A stretch of DNA of 39,765 nucleotides from Romboutsia maritimum (GTDB lineage Bacteria; Bacillota; Clostridia; Peptostreptococcales; Peptostreptococcaceae). This document shows, one piece after another, positions 15,506-23,049 of the stretch. Under the pieces are notes generated by a model. The model was not told the origin of the DNA and ran no database searches. It saw nothing but the letters and a program-made list of their open reading frames with translations. Within the stretch, counting starts at the first letter, position 1, and every line of letters begins with the position of its first letter. A program made the translations under genes and the position numbers. Where the stretch lies: assembly GCF_002251085.2 (NCBI RefSeq), contig NZ_NOJZ02000023.1, positions 1 through 39,765 of the forward strand. The letters are read 5' to 3'.

Positions 15506-16237
15506 ATGATTAAAAATAGAATTAAAAAAACTATTTCATCTTTAGTTGTTGCATCATTCATATTAGGAGTAGTAGGATGTTCTAATGAAAAAATTGACAA
15601 TAAAAAAGAGAGCATAAAACAAGAAAACACAGAAAAAGATAGTTCTAAAAGCAAAAGAGATATTGTTTTAGAAAAATATGAAAAAGAATTAAAAGAAAAT
15701 GGTAAAAATGGAGATGAAATTCCTGAAAATGAGATACCTTTTAAAGAAAATAAAAATGAAATAGGGGAAGATGGAAAGTTTGTTAAATACTTTGATCATG
15801 ATAAAATGGAGCAAAATTATAAAGAAATAAATAAAGAAAATTTAAAATATAGTATTGCTTTAGATGATCGAGCATATAGATACGAGTGGGGAGAAGGTAA
15901 GTTTGATACTTGTATATTTTTATCAAATCAACCAGAACAAGCAAATGAACCATCTAGCACAGATATATATGGCGAAATATTAAGAGCTTATTCATATTCT
16001 GCTAAAAAGGACAATGAAATAAGTATAGATTTAGCTAACGAATATGTAAAAAAGGTTTTACCAGATGATATAAAAGAAATATCTTCTTATAAGGGATCTG
16101 AAGGAATAAAAACATATTATTCCTCTTCAAAAGGAACTTTTGTAGTTTTTATAAATTATCCTACAAAAGATAACAGTAATGAAGTTTTAAGTAAAGATAA
16201 GGTATCTGGCATACATTATTTTAAAAAAATAATATAA
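15506..16237 (+). CDS. Lipoprotein, paralogue 2 of a three-member family
   Basis: A 243-residue protein. Signal peptide residues 1-24 end in GVVGC, with Cys25 lipid-modified. A lysine- and glutamate-rich linker of about 60 residues follows (KESIKQENTEKDSSKSKRD), longer than in its paralogues. The C-terminal domain shares VLPDDIKEI, YYSSSKGTFVVF and VSGIHYFKKI with the proteins at 9935 and 16637. The start is ATG with AAAAGGGGGAT upstream. It probably sits on the outer face of the membrane, its linker threading the wall. Function unknown. Confidence 0.82.
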   Translation: MIKNRIKKTISSLVVASFILGVVGCSNEKIDNKKESIKQENTEKDSSKSKRDIVLEKYEKELKENGKNGDEIPENEIPFKENKNEIGEDGKFVKYFDHDKMEQNYKEINKENLKYSIALDDRAYRYEWGEGKFDTCIFLSNQPEQANEPSSTDIYGEILRAYSYSAKKDNEISIDLANEYVKKVLPDDIKEISSYKGSEGIKTYYSSSKGTFVVFINYPTKDNSNEVLSKDKVSGIHYFKKII

Positions 16238-16299
16238 TATAAAAAATATATTATTAGCCTAAATTCATAGCTAGAAAAAGACGTGAAGTTGCAGTAAAA

Positions 16300-16428
16300 A
16301 TGCTTAAAAAAGGTAAATTTTTAACAAATGAGCAGTTACTTATAGTTAACGATGATTACTTAACTGTTACATATAATCATACTGATGATTATGGTAACGT
16401 CATTGAGGTTGCAAAGTACCACGCATAG
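16300..16428 (+). CDS. Small 42-residue ORF or gene tail
   Basis: MLKKGKFLTNEQLLIVNDDY then LTVTYNHTDDYGNVIEVAKYHA. The frame is open upstream for 14 more codons (IARKRREVAVK) but holds no start with a ribosome site, so this may be the end of a lost phage-type gene. A long terminator directly follows. No family recognised. Confidence 0.35.
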   Translation: MLKKGKFLTNEQLLIVNDDYLTVTYNHTDDYGNVIEVAKYHA

Positions 16429-16434
16429 AGTTTG

Positions 16435-16500
16435 ATATACTCCCTTTATGGTGAACAATTAAAATAAAATTGTTCTCATAAAGGGAGTATATTTTTTTCT
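16435..16500 (+). terminator. Very strong terminator
   Basis: ATATACTCCCTTTATG (16435-16450) pairs perfectly with CATAAAGGGAGTATAT (16477-16492). The stem is extended inside by GAACAATT with AATTGTTC, and seven T residues follow. It is one of the best-formed stems of the window and follows a seemingly minor ORF. Confidence 0.9.
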
Positions 16501-16636
16501 ATCCAACTAGAATTAGAAACGCTCCTGGGTGTGTGAAAATAACTCTTTAAATTACAAAATTAACAGCTTTCTATGATACTACTAAATTATATATCCTATA
16601 CGTTTCATAGGTTAAGATACAAAAGAAACAGATACA

Positions 16637-17251
16637 TTAATTTACTAATTCCTTACAATAGCTTAATCCAACTATATTACCTTCATTTACTTTATCTTTA
16701 TAAACTAAGGAAACAAGAAAGTTACCTTTACTAGATTCATATCTTAAATGTTTTTTAGCATTTTCAAAGTCTTGAGAACTTACCATTTTAGCATCATCAG
16801 GTAGTACTTTAGACACTAAATTTAAAACTTCTTCATATGTAAATTCCTTTGTATTCATTTCACATGGATATTCATATCCATGTAAAACAGTAACATATTT
16901 TTTATTATTTATTGGTTTATATTCATCTCTCTCACTATTAATAAAACTATCTGCTACAAACCCATTACGACATTCATACCACCAGAAATTTGATTTTGCC
17001 TCGTAAGTTAATTTACTTTTATCTACATTTTTATATTTTTCACCTATTGCATTAATATCTATATCAATATATTTACTTCCATCATTTACTCCAGGTTTTT
17101 CAATATAAGTGACCTCATTTTCATCACTTTTTTGAGTAACTTGTGAAGTTGCTTTATTAGTATTTTCATTTATTTCATTGTTCTTACTACATCCTATACT
17201 AAAAAAAATAGTTATAGATACTAGAAGTAATATCTTACATGGTATTTTCAA
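16637..17251 (-). CDS. Lipoprotein, paralogue 3 of a three-member family
   Basis: A 204-residue lipoprotein. MKIPCKILLLVSITIFFSIGC is nearly identical in its first 11 residues to the signal peptide of the 9935 gene, with Cys21 as the modified residue. A Ser/Thr/Asn-rich linker precedes VTYIEKPG and SKYIDID. Conserved blocks are VLPDDAKM, YESSKGNFLVSL and IVGLSYCKELVN. It starts with TTG after GGGGGGAT, as does the 9935 gene, so the two are recent duplicates now on opposite strands. It follows the lipid-linked-pentose operon by 44 bases but has its own promoter. Confidence 0.82.
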   Translation of the reverse strand: MKIPCKILLLVSITIFFSIGCSKNNEINENTNKATSQVTQKSDENEVTYIEKPGVNDGSKYIDIDINAIGEKYKNVDKSKLTYEAKSNFWWYECRNGFVADSFINSERDEYKPINNKKYVTVLHGYEYPCEMNTKEFTYEEVLNLVSKVLPDDAKMVSSQDFENAKKHLRYESSKGNFLVSLVYKDKVNEGNIVGLSYCKELVN

Positions 17252-17284
17252 ATTTATCCCCCCAATGTACTTTTTCCTAATTAT

Positions 17285-17322
17285 ATTATATCACTTCATA
17301 ATAATTTATTATGAACATCTGG
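17285..17322 (-). promoter_or_regulatory. Promoter of lipoprotein 3 with an upstream palindrome
   Basis: TGATATAAT (17285-17293, minus strand) is an extended -10. Immediately upstream is a near-perfect palindrome, TTCATAATAA then ATTATTATGAA (17295-17315). It covers the -35 area and the end of the preceding gene. It may be an operator or the terminator of the upstream operon. Confidence 0.5.
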
Positions 17323-18213
17323 AAGTGAGTGGCATGAGGTAAAATTATTATATATTATTGTTATAACGTGACCACATTCACCAGTTATATATATTTTAGA
17401 GTTTGTAGAATTTAATCTTTTCTCAACATCCTTATCAAATGTTTCTTTCTTTCCTGTGACTACTGATATTTTAGGATGTAAACTTTTTATGAAATTTTCA
17501 CTAGATGACCCTTTTAGTCCATGATGTCCTACTTTTAAAACATTTACCTTGCCTATAGTTTTTGCCAGCTTGTCCTCATCACCATCTTCGTTATTTATAT
17601 CCCCAGCTAAAAAAATCTTATTTCTACCTTTAGTTATCTCAATCCCTAAAGAATTCGCATTTTCAGAAATTTTATCTTTGGTAGTTTCTTCATAGTTTAC
17701 AATTTTTATTTTAAAATCCCCTAAACTAAATTCATTATTAGAATCTGATGGATGTATAATTTCTACTGATTTATTATTTGCAGCTTTAATCATATCGTCA
17801 TAAACCTCTTGATTGTTATACTTAAACTCTTCATCTATCAATTTTTTTGGATTATATTTTTTTATATAAAGTTTATTTACTTTATATTTATTTATAATAG
17901 AATCCATTCCACCAATATGATCACTATGTGCATGAGTTCCCAAACAAAATTCTAACTTATCAATATTTAAATCATCTAAATACTTAACTACCCCTTCATC
18001 ACTCTCTAAATTAATTTCTTTATTATTTAATTTATTATTTTCAGCTGCATCTATTAAAGCAAATTTATTGTTACTTTCTATTAATATAGCATCACTATAC
18101 CCAGTATGTATAAAATGTATTTTATCATTACCTATAGTCATTAGAATTGCTGCTGTTCCTATAAAAGTTATAATTGTAAAAGTTATAAATATAACTTTTA
18201 TTTTTTTCTTCAT
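17296..18213 (-). CDS. ComEC/Rec2-type MBL-fold hydrolase, membrane anchored
   Basis: A 305-residue protein. One N-terminal helix (residues 5-27) is followed by a metallo-beta-lactamase domain. IHTGYSDAILIES begins it. GTHAHSDHIGG carries the zinc ligands H94, H96, D98 and H99. FLAGDINNED gives the next Asp, and KVGHHGLKGSSSENFI is the block typical of the ComEC C-terminal domain. ComEC domains cleave DNA during uptake; stand-alone, anchored copies are common and their substrates unknown. The start has AGGGGGAT and lies 12 bases after the HAD gene stop, so it ends that operon. It could act on a phosphodiester in the surface polymer, but that is a guess. Confidence 0.85.
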   Translation of the reverse strand: MKKKIKVIFITFTIITFIGTAAILMTIGNDKIHFIHTGYSDAILIESNNKFALIDAAENNKLNNKEINLESDEGVVKYLDDLNIDKLEFCLGTHAHSDHIGGMDSIINKYKVNKLYIKKYNPKKLIDEEFKYNNQEVYDDMIKAANNKSVEIIHPSDSNNEFSLGDFKIKIVNYEETTKDKISENANSLGIEITKGRNKIFLAGDINNEDGDEDKLAKTIGKVNVLKVGHHGLKGSSSENFIKSLHPKISVVTGKKETFDKDVEKRLNSTNSKIYITGECGHVITIIYNNFTSCHSLPDVHNKLL

Positions 18214-18225
18214 TAAATTATCCCC

Positions 18226-18873
18226 CTAATTTAACACTACATTAACTTTTTCTTTAACTTTTCCATCTTTCTTTTGTACTAAATATGCATTTGCCACCAA
18301 AGAAAACATAGGCATATCACTAATGGAATCTGAGTAAGCATAAGATTTATCAAAATTTATTTCTATATCTAAATGTTCTAATAATTTTTCTATTCTAAAT
18401 GTTTTTTCTAAACCCTTACAATTATTCCCTAATATCTTATTTTTATATCTTGAGTTTTCAAATTCTAACTCTGTACCTAACACTTCATCTGCATATTTAT
18501 ATTTCTTAAAATATTTCATATATGCACTTGGAGATGCCGTTACCATAATGATTATCTTTCCTTTTTTCTGAGCATCTTCTATTATATTCATCATGCTTTC
18601 ATTGATTTTTTTCTTAATACATTTATTAAAAAACTCTTCTAATTCATCTTCCTTAAAATATATAATAGTAGAAAAAACAGCCTCCTTTGCTTTGTTTAAA
18701 GTCGCAAATTTCAATAAATACATAACAAAAACCACAATTATATATGGTATTTTTATAATTGTTTTTAATGTCTTTGTTTTTAGCGAATACACAAAGAAAT
18801 CTATCATACTATCAGTATTTATAACAGTATAATCTACATCTAATAATACTACTTCCTTTATTTTTCTTAACAT
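18226..18873 (-). CDS. HAD-superfamily phosphatase (HAD-IB-like)
   Basis: A 215-residue protein. Motif I is LLDVDYT with D12 and D14, motif II VTAS at 111-114, a lysine near 153, and motif III YSDSISDMP with D182 and D186. All catalytic positions of the HAD phosphatases are present. Residues 38-55 are hydrophobic and may dip into the membrane, in the cap region. It lies between the UbiA and MBL genes with 27- and 12-base gaps. HAD proteins next to UbiA-type phosphoribosyltransferases could remove the 5-phosphate from polyprenyl-phospho-ribose-5-phosphate; this role is inferred from context. Confidence 0.85.
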   Translation of the reverse strand: MLRKIKEVVLLDVDYTVINTDSMIDFFVYSLKTKTLKTIIKIPYIIVVFVMYLLKFATLNKAKEAVFSTIIYFKEDELEEFFNKCIKKKINESMMNIIEDAQKKGKIIIMVTASPSAYMKYFKKYKYADEVLGTELEFENSRYKNKILGNNCKGLEKTFRIEKLLEHLDIEINFDKSYAYSDSISDMPMFSLVANAYLVQKKDGKVKEKVNVVLN

Positions 18874-18900
18874 AATTTTTTCTCCTGATTTTTGATTTCT

Positions 18901-19791
18901 CTAATATAATAATATTATTAAACAAACAATGGCCCATATTAATACATTTAATTTAAGACTTTTGTCCTTTAATATTATATCTGTGGGGTTTCCCTCTTCT
19001 GAAGTATTTATAATAAAATGATATCTAAGTAATCCATATACTACAAATATTGTTGTATATATCATATCAGGATTATTTACATTACTAGTTGAATAAAGTG
19101 CATAACATACTATTGTAGAACTTAAAGCAACTATCATCATTTGATTTAATACTGGTTCACTGTATTCCTTTAATATTTTTCTATGATCAGATGCTGTCTT
19201 TTTCAAAGTAAATATTTCCTTTTTTCTTTTACCAAACCCTAAATAAATAGATAAAAAGAAGGTACATAAAATTATCCAACTAGATAATTTTACATCTATA
19301 GAAACGCTCCCTGCACAAACTCTAAGTATAAATCCTATTGCTATAGAAAATACATCTAGTAAAATTATATTTTTTATCTTAAATGAATATAATAAATTGT
19401 TTGATAGATATAAAATGAGTATAAATGTTAGTTCTCTTCTTACAAATAGAGATAATCCAAGGGATAATATCGTTAAAAATATAACCAACACAATAGCATT
19501 ATTTTTATGTATTTTACCACTAGCTAAAGGTCTATTACATTTTTTAGGATGAAGTTTGTCCTTTTCCATGTCTACTATGTCATTTAAAACATATACAGAT
19601 GATGATATAAAACAAAATGATACAAATGCAATTAATGTATTATATATACTATTTATATCTATAATTTTATTAGAAAAAATTAATGCTGCTAATACAAATA
19701 AATTTTTAATATAATGTTTTGATCTCATTAACTTTATATATTCTTTTATTGATGCTTTTTTCTCTTTTTCACTACTTACTATATTATTCAT
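18901..19791 (-). CDS. UbiA-superfamily prenyltransferase, polyprenyl-phosphate phosphoribosyltransferase type
   Basis: A 296-residue protein with eight to nine helices. The first polar motif is YVLNDIVDMEKDKLHPKKC then NRPLASG, with N70, D71, D74, D78, H81, K84, R87. The spelling ND-x-x-D-x-E-x-D-x-x-HP-x-K-x-x-RP-x-A-x-G is that of decaprenyl-phosphate phosphoribosyltransferases (DprE-pathway enzyme Rv3806c) rather than of ubiquinone or heme enzymes. Those join PRPP to polyprenyl phosphate. Downstream is the HAD phosphatase, upstream a GT-C-like membrane protein. The ATG at 19791 has AAAAGGAAG nine bases upstream; a TTG at 19800 would overlap the G-rich stretch. Confidence 0.85.
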   Translation of the reverse strand: MNNIVSSEKEKKASIKEYIKLMRSKHYIKNLFVLAALIFSNKIIDINSIYNTLIAFVSFCFISSSVYVLNDIVDMEKDKLHPKKCNRPLASGKIHKNNAIVLVIFLTILSLGLSLFVRRELTFILILYLSNNLLYSFKIKNIILLDVFSIAIGFILRVCAGSVSIDVKLSSWIILCTFFLSIYLGFGKRKKEIFTLKKTASDHRKILKEYSEPVLNQMMIVALSSTIVCYALYSTSNVNNPDMIYTTIFVVYGLLRYHFIINTSEEGNPTDIILKDKSLKLNVLIWAIVCLIILLY

Positions 19792-19833
19792 TTCCCCCAA
19801 CTTCCTTTTACCCTTTTATGTAAATCATTATTA

Positions 19834-21057
19834 TTATCTAGGATATGATTGCACTCCTAAATTAAATATTTCTATAAACCCTTGTATATTACTAATTACG
19901 ATAGTAATAAAAACAATACCTAAAAACACATTTAACAATTTTGTTTGTTTTTTACTTAAGGTTTGAGCTAAATATCCTAAAAGTAAAATTATTGCAAAAG
20001 TAAAATGTATCACCATTATATTTGCACTGTCTAAACTGTATCCTATTACCCCGTGTAAAACTATATTAGCTAATATTATACCTAAGCATAATTTAGGCAC
20101 TTTTTTCTTAAAATTTCTTATTCCCCCTATTATAGCTAATAATAATACTATTGCTCCTAAAATTAAAAATACTTTATTTACTGCACCATTTTGAACCATT
20201 TTAGTATTATATAAAATTTCTTGTCCTGGAAAATACAATATTGGATATATTAATCTTAATATTGTCATTTTTATTTTTTCTAAAATAGGCAATGTTGCTA
20301 TAAACATTGAATCTGAGTTTATAGTATTTTTCACTAAAAAGAAACTATTATATGATTTGGTACTTACTAATATAAAGTAAGACATTGCCACTAATAAACT
20401 TAAATGTGTTAGAATTTTTTTTAAGTTTATTTTAAATTCTAATAATAAGTTAATAAAATATACATATATATTTGTAAGAGTTATACCAAATAAAGGTATC
20501 GCTGCTATATCAATTAAATATGATTCTTGATTTTTTAATTTTGAAACTAAGAATATAAATACTACTAATGACAACTGAGCATATATAAATCTTTCTATAT
20601 TTACAGACATGAAAATTTGTGGAAATGAAACTATCATTATCCCGATAATTAATACTCTTGTTAAACGTTTTTTACACAAATCTTTTATACAACTATAAAT
20701 TAATGTTACAGATGTAGCACTTATTAATATTTGTAATATAATTAATCCAAATCCATAAATATGAGTAAATTGAGTTCCTGTTTTTGCTAAGTTTTGACTT
20801 ATTAAAAATATTGGATATGCGAATAATGATACTATAGCTGAAAATAATATGTGTTTACTATTGTCCTGAGCTATAGCAAATGTGTTCCAATTTAATAAAA
20901 CCCCCGTGTCGGTATTAAGTAATACATCATACTTATTATGTGTATCATAAAATATTGATGTCTTTGAAGCAAATGCTATTGATATTAATAAATACAATAT
21001 TGTTACTATCAAAAATACCACCATTTCCCCCTTGTGTTTTGATAAAATTTGTCTCAA
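19834..21057 (-). CDS. Polytopic membrane protein, probable GT-C glycosyltransferase
   Basis: A 407-residue protein with about eleven helices. Following the first helix is an acidic outside loop (SIFYDTHNKYDVLLNTDTGV), the place where GT-C glycosyltransferases carry their catalytic Asp. The start is TTG with AAGGGGGA seven bases upstream. It is the first gene of the operon that continues with UbiA, HAD and MBL. By context it would transfer the lipid-linked sugar (perhaps ribose or arabinose) to a wall polymer or glycolipid outside the membrane. I recognise no close family, so the function is inferred from topology and neighbours. Confidence 0.65.
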   Translation of the reverse strand: MRQILSKHKGEMVVFLIVTILYLLISIAFASKTSIFYDTHNKYDVLLNTDTGVLLNWNTFAIAQDNSKHILFSAIVSLFAYPIFLISQNLAKTGTQFTHIYGFGLIILQILISATSVTLIYSCIKDLCKKRLTRVLIIGIMIVSFPQIFMSVNIERFIYAQLSLVVFIFLVSKLKNQESYLIDIAAIPLFGITLTNIYVYFINLLLEFKINLKKILTHLSLLVAMSYFILVSTKSYNSFFLVKNTINSDSMFIATLPILEKIKMTILRLIYPILYFPGQEILYNTKMVQNGAVNKVFLILGAIVLLLAIIGGIRNFKKKVPKLCLGIILANIVLHGVIGYSLDSANIMVIHFTFAIILLLGYLAQTLSKKQTKLLNVFLGIVFITIVISNIQGFIEIFNLGVQSYPR

Positions 21058-21093
21058 TATCTTTCCCCCTTATTTTACAATTTTTTCTGTAAC

Positions 21094-21102
21094 AGTATAT
21101 CA
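21094..21102 (-). promoter_or_regulatory. Extended -10 promoter of the UbiA operon
   Basis: TGATATACT on the minus strand, 37 bases before the TTG start of the first gene, fits the extended -10 class. No good -35 is seen. Confidence 0.5.
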
Positions 21103-21191
21103 TAATATTAGTTATTTTAATACCTTGCTATATTAGTTATATGAGTTATTAATAGTAATGGAAAACTTAAATAAATATCTTTGAACCGCAT

Positions 21192-21234
21192 ACCATAAAG
21201 GCATGGACAAGTCATTGCTATATCCACGCCTTAA
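21192..21234. terminator. Inverted repeat, possible terminator of the coiled-coil gene
   Basis: AAGGCATGGA and TCCACGCCTT pair with one mismatch around a 14-base loop. It lies between the promoter of the UbiA operon and the end of the minus-strand gene at 21322. No long T-run follows, so termination is uncertain. Confidence 0.4.
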
Positions 21235-21321
21235 CAAAATCATCATATAAATGTATTTACAGAAAAAGTTTCATATTCTCTAGATAACTTTAAATAAGTT
21301 TTAAAAACTAGTTATTAAACT

Positions 21322-22014
21322 CTATATTTCTTTTTTATCTTCTGGTTGCTCTTTATTTAATTTATCTTTTAATTGTGTTTCCAGCTCTATAATTTCGTTA
21401 AAAGTACTCTTTAACTTTTTAATAAATGGATTGTTGCGAGTATCATAGACTTGTTTTAAAACTACCTCTTTCTCTGCCATTTTAAAAATGTCATTACCAT
21501 ACATTTTTTTAAACGTATATATTCTATCATCAATCATTTCAGATTGTTTACTCAAATCTTTATTTAAAATTATAATTTCCTTTAACTCACTATTAGTTTC
21601 AGATATGTTCTTATTTATATCTTGAAGACTAATTTGTTCATCTTCACTAAGTAAAGTTTCTTTTTTATCTTTAATTTCTCCTGTATCTTTGACATAACTG
21701 TCAACTTTAGTATTTTTTACTGAATCATCTACTACATCATTTTTTTTATCTTTATTTTCAATCATACTTTTCTTTTCATTAAGCTGTGATAATTTACGTT
21801 CTAAAGATTCTTGAAATTTTTTGTTTATATTTAAATTATATGTAGTATCTAAACTTTCTTGAGCTAATTGCTTCCCCTGATTAATAGCTTTTAATTCTTT
21901 TAATGATATATTTGTATTTTCTTTATTAGTAGAAGTATTAATTTGTATTTTATTTAAAGCGCTACTGTTGTAACTTCTTGATAGTAGGCTACTACTTATA
22001 TTTGAAATGTTCAT
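21322..22014 (-). CDS. Coiled-coil protein, unknown function
   Basis: A 230-residue hydrophilic protein without signal peptide or membrane helix. The first 50 residues are rich in Ser and Asn (NISNISSSLLSRSYNSSALN). After that come helices with heptad character (KKFQESLERKLSQLNEKKSM; DINKNISETNSELKEIIILN; KLKSTFNEIIELETQLKDKL). The N-terminus recalls small secreted or filament-associated proteins, but I cannot assign a family. The ATG has GGGGGGAAAAT upstream. A shortened decayed copy of its 5' end lies about 600 bases upstream. Confidence 0.65.
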   Translation of the reverse strand: MNISNISSSLLSRSYNSSALNKIQINTSTNKENTNISLKELKAINQGKQLAQESLDTTYNLNINKKFQESLERKLSQLNEKKSMIENKDKKNDVVDDSVKNTKVDSYVKDTGEIKDKKETLLSEDEQISLQDINKNISETNSELKEIIILNKDLSKQSEMIDDRIYTFKKMYGNDIFKMAEKEVVLKQVYDTRNNPFIKKLKSTFNEIIELETQLKDKLNKEQPEDKKEI

Positions 22015-22097
22015 ATTTTCCCCCCGAGTTTATTTATTTACCTAATTTTACCAAATAATAATTTATTTGTAAATTTAATATAATTTCCAAAAAAAAA

Positions 22098-22556
22098 CTA
22101 ATAACCAATACTATCAATTTTCCAAGTAGAATCTTTTTCTTTTATTACATAATAATAAGTTTCATCTTCTCCAGAGTCTATTGGTTCTGCTCGAAGACCT
22201 TTAAATTTAACATAATAGTTAACATTGTATATTGCAATGTCATCTCTTTTTAAATTATCTTTTGTGTTAATATAGTTTTGATAATATGTTTCATCTGTAA
22301 CTAAATTTAAATTCAGTAGTTTAGTACTTTCTATATTATCAACACTATCTTTTTTGCAGACAGCATCTACAAGATTTGAAGTATAACAATTTTTAAGTTT
22401 ATTTACATCGTGGTCATTTTCAAATTTAAATGAATTTTCAATAGTTGTTTTTGGATCAGTATTCTGATTCAAAGATGTTTGTTTTTTTAATGAATTAAAG
22501 CAAATTATAATTATAAATAAAATAAATAAAATGCAAACTATTTTTTTTGTTTTCAT
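22098..22556 (-). CDS. Secreted or anchored small protein, DUF4829-like
   Basis: A 152-residue protein with an N-terminal helix (residues 6-24) followed by a small NTF2-like domain. TIENSFKFENDHDVNKLKNC is the first helix pair. YYVIKEKDSTWKIDSIGY closes the domain, with the W-K-I-D-S-x ending seen in DUF4829 and related clostridial proteins. The start has AAAGGTAGG before the ATG. It lies between the coiled-coil gene and its decayed copy, on the same strand. Function unknown; the family call is from the overall pattern. Confidence 0.65.
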   Translation of the reverse strand: MKTKKIVCILFILFIIIICFNSLKKQTSLNQNTDPKTTIENSFKFENDHDVNKLKNCYTSNLVDAVCKKDSVDNIESTKLLNLNLVTDETYYQNYINTKDNLKRDDIAIYNVNYYVKFKGLRAEPIDSGEDETYYYVIKEKDSTWKIDSIGY

Positions 22557-22589
22557 AATAACCTACCTTTTTTTGTTTTTTCTTGAATA

Positions 22590-22690
22590 TTACTTTTAAT
22601 TCTTTTAATGATATATTTATATTTTCTTTATTAATAGAAGTATTGATTTACCTAATTTTACCAAATAATTTAAACTTAATATAGAAAAAT
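22590..22690 (-). pseudogene. Decayed duplicate of the start of the coiled-coil gene
   Basis: TTCTTTTAATGATATATTT (22600-22618) and the TATTTTCTTTATTA-TAGAAG stretch after it match 21893-21938, inside the coiled-coil gene. The next bases, TTTACCTAATTTTACCAAAT, match 22034-22056, upstream of its start. About 100 bases holding the start codon and ribosome site are missing between. The ends of the missing block share ATTTA-like bases. The arrangement is the same as in the acyltransferase duplicate at 15256. Confidence 0.65.
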
Positions 22691-22752
22691 ATTTAGTTAA
22701 ATTACATTATAAATGAATTTAAAATTCAAACATTTTAATAACTAGTAGTTAA

Positions 22753-22857
22753 ACATGTAAAAAACAGTATATCCTTGAAAATACTGATGTACAAGCTGAG
22801 GGAGAAGTAACTCAACAAGAACTACTAAACTATATATTAAATTTTATGATAATATAA
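22753..22857 (+). pseudogene. 3' relic of an unknown gene
   Basis: The frame ends LENTDVQAEGEVTQQELLNY then ILNFMII at a TAA, and has no start or ribosome site. It is directly followed by a terminator, which suggests that a real gene once ended here. No family recognised. Confidence 0.35.
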
Positions 22858-22860
22858 AAT

Positions 22861-22905
22861 AAACCACCTTAATTAATAACAGCTTAATTAAAGTGGTTTA
22901 TAAAA
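22861..22905 (+). terminator. Terminator before the hsd locus
   Basis: AAACCACCTTAATTA and TAATTAAAGTGGTTT pair across an 8-base loop with a single mismatched region, followed by an A/T tract. It separates the relic upstream from the hsd operon. The remaining bases to 23049 hold only the hsdR leader. Confidence 0.6.
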
Positions 22906-23049
22906 AGTTATTAAAGTATTTTGCCCGCTCAGTGGTTTTAAATTATACAGCTTTAATAACTCGTTGAATAGAAAAATTTTTTAGCGACGGATGAAGTCGT
23001 TGGTGCCATGAAAAGTAGCAAATTTTTAATAAAAAATCAGGAGGGGAAT

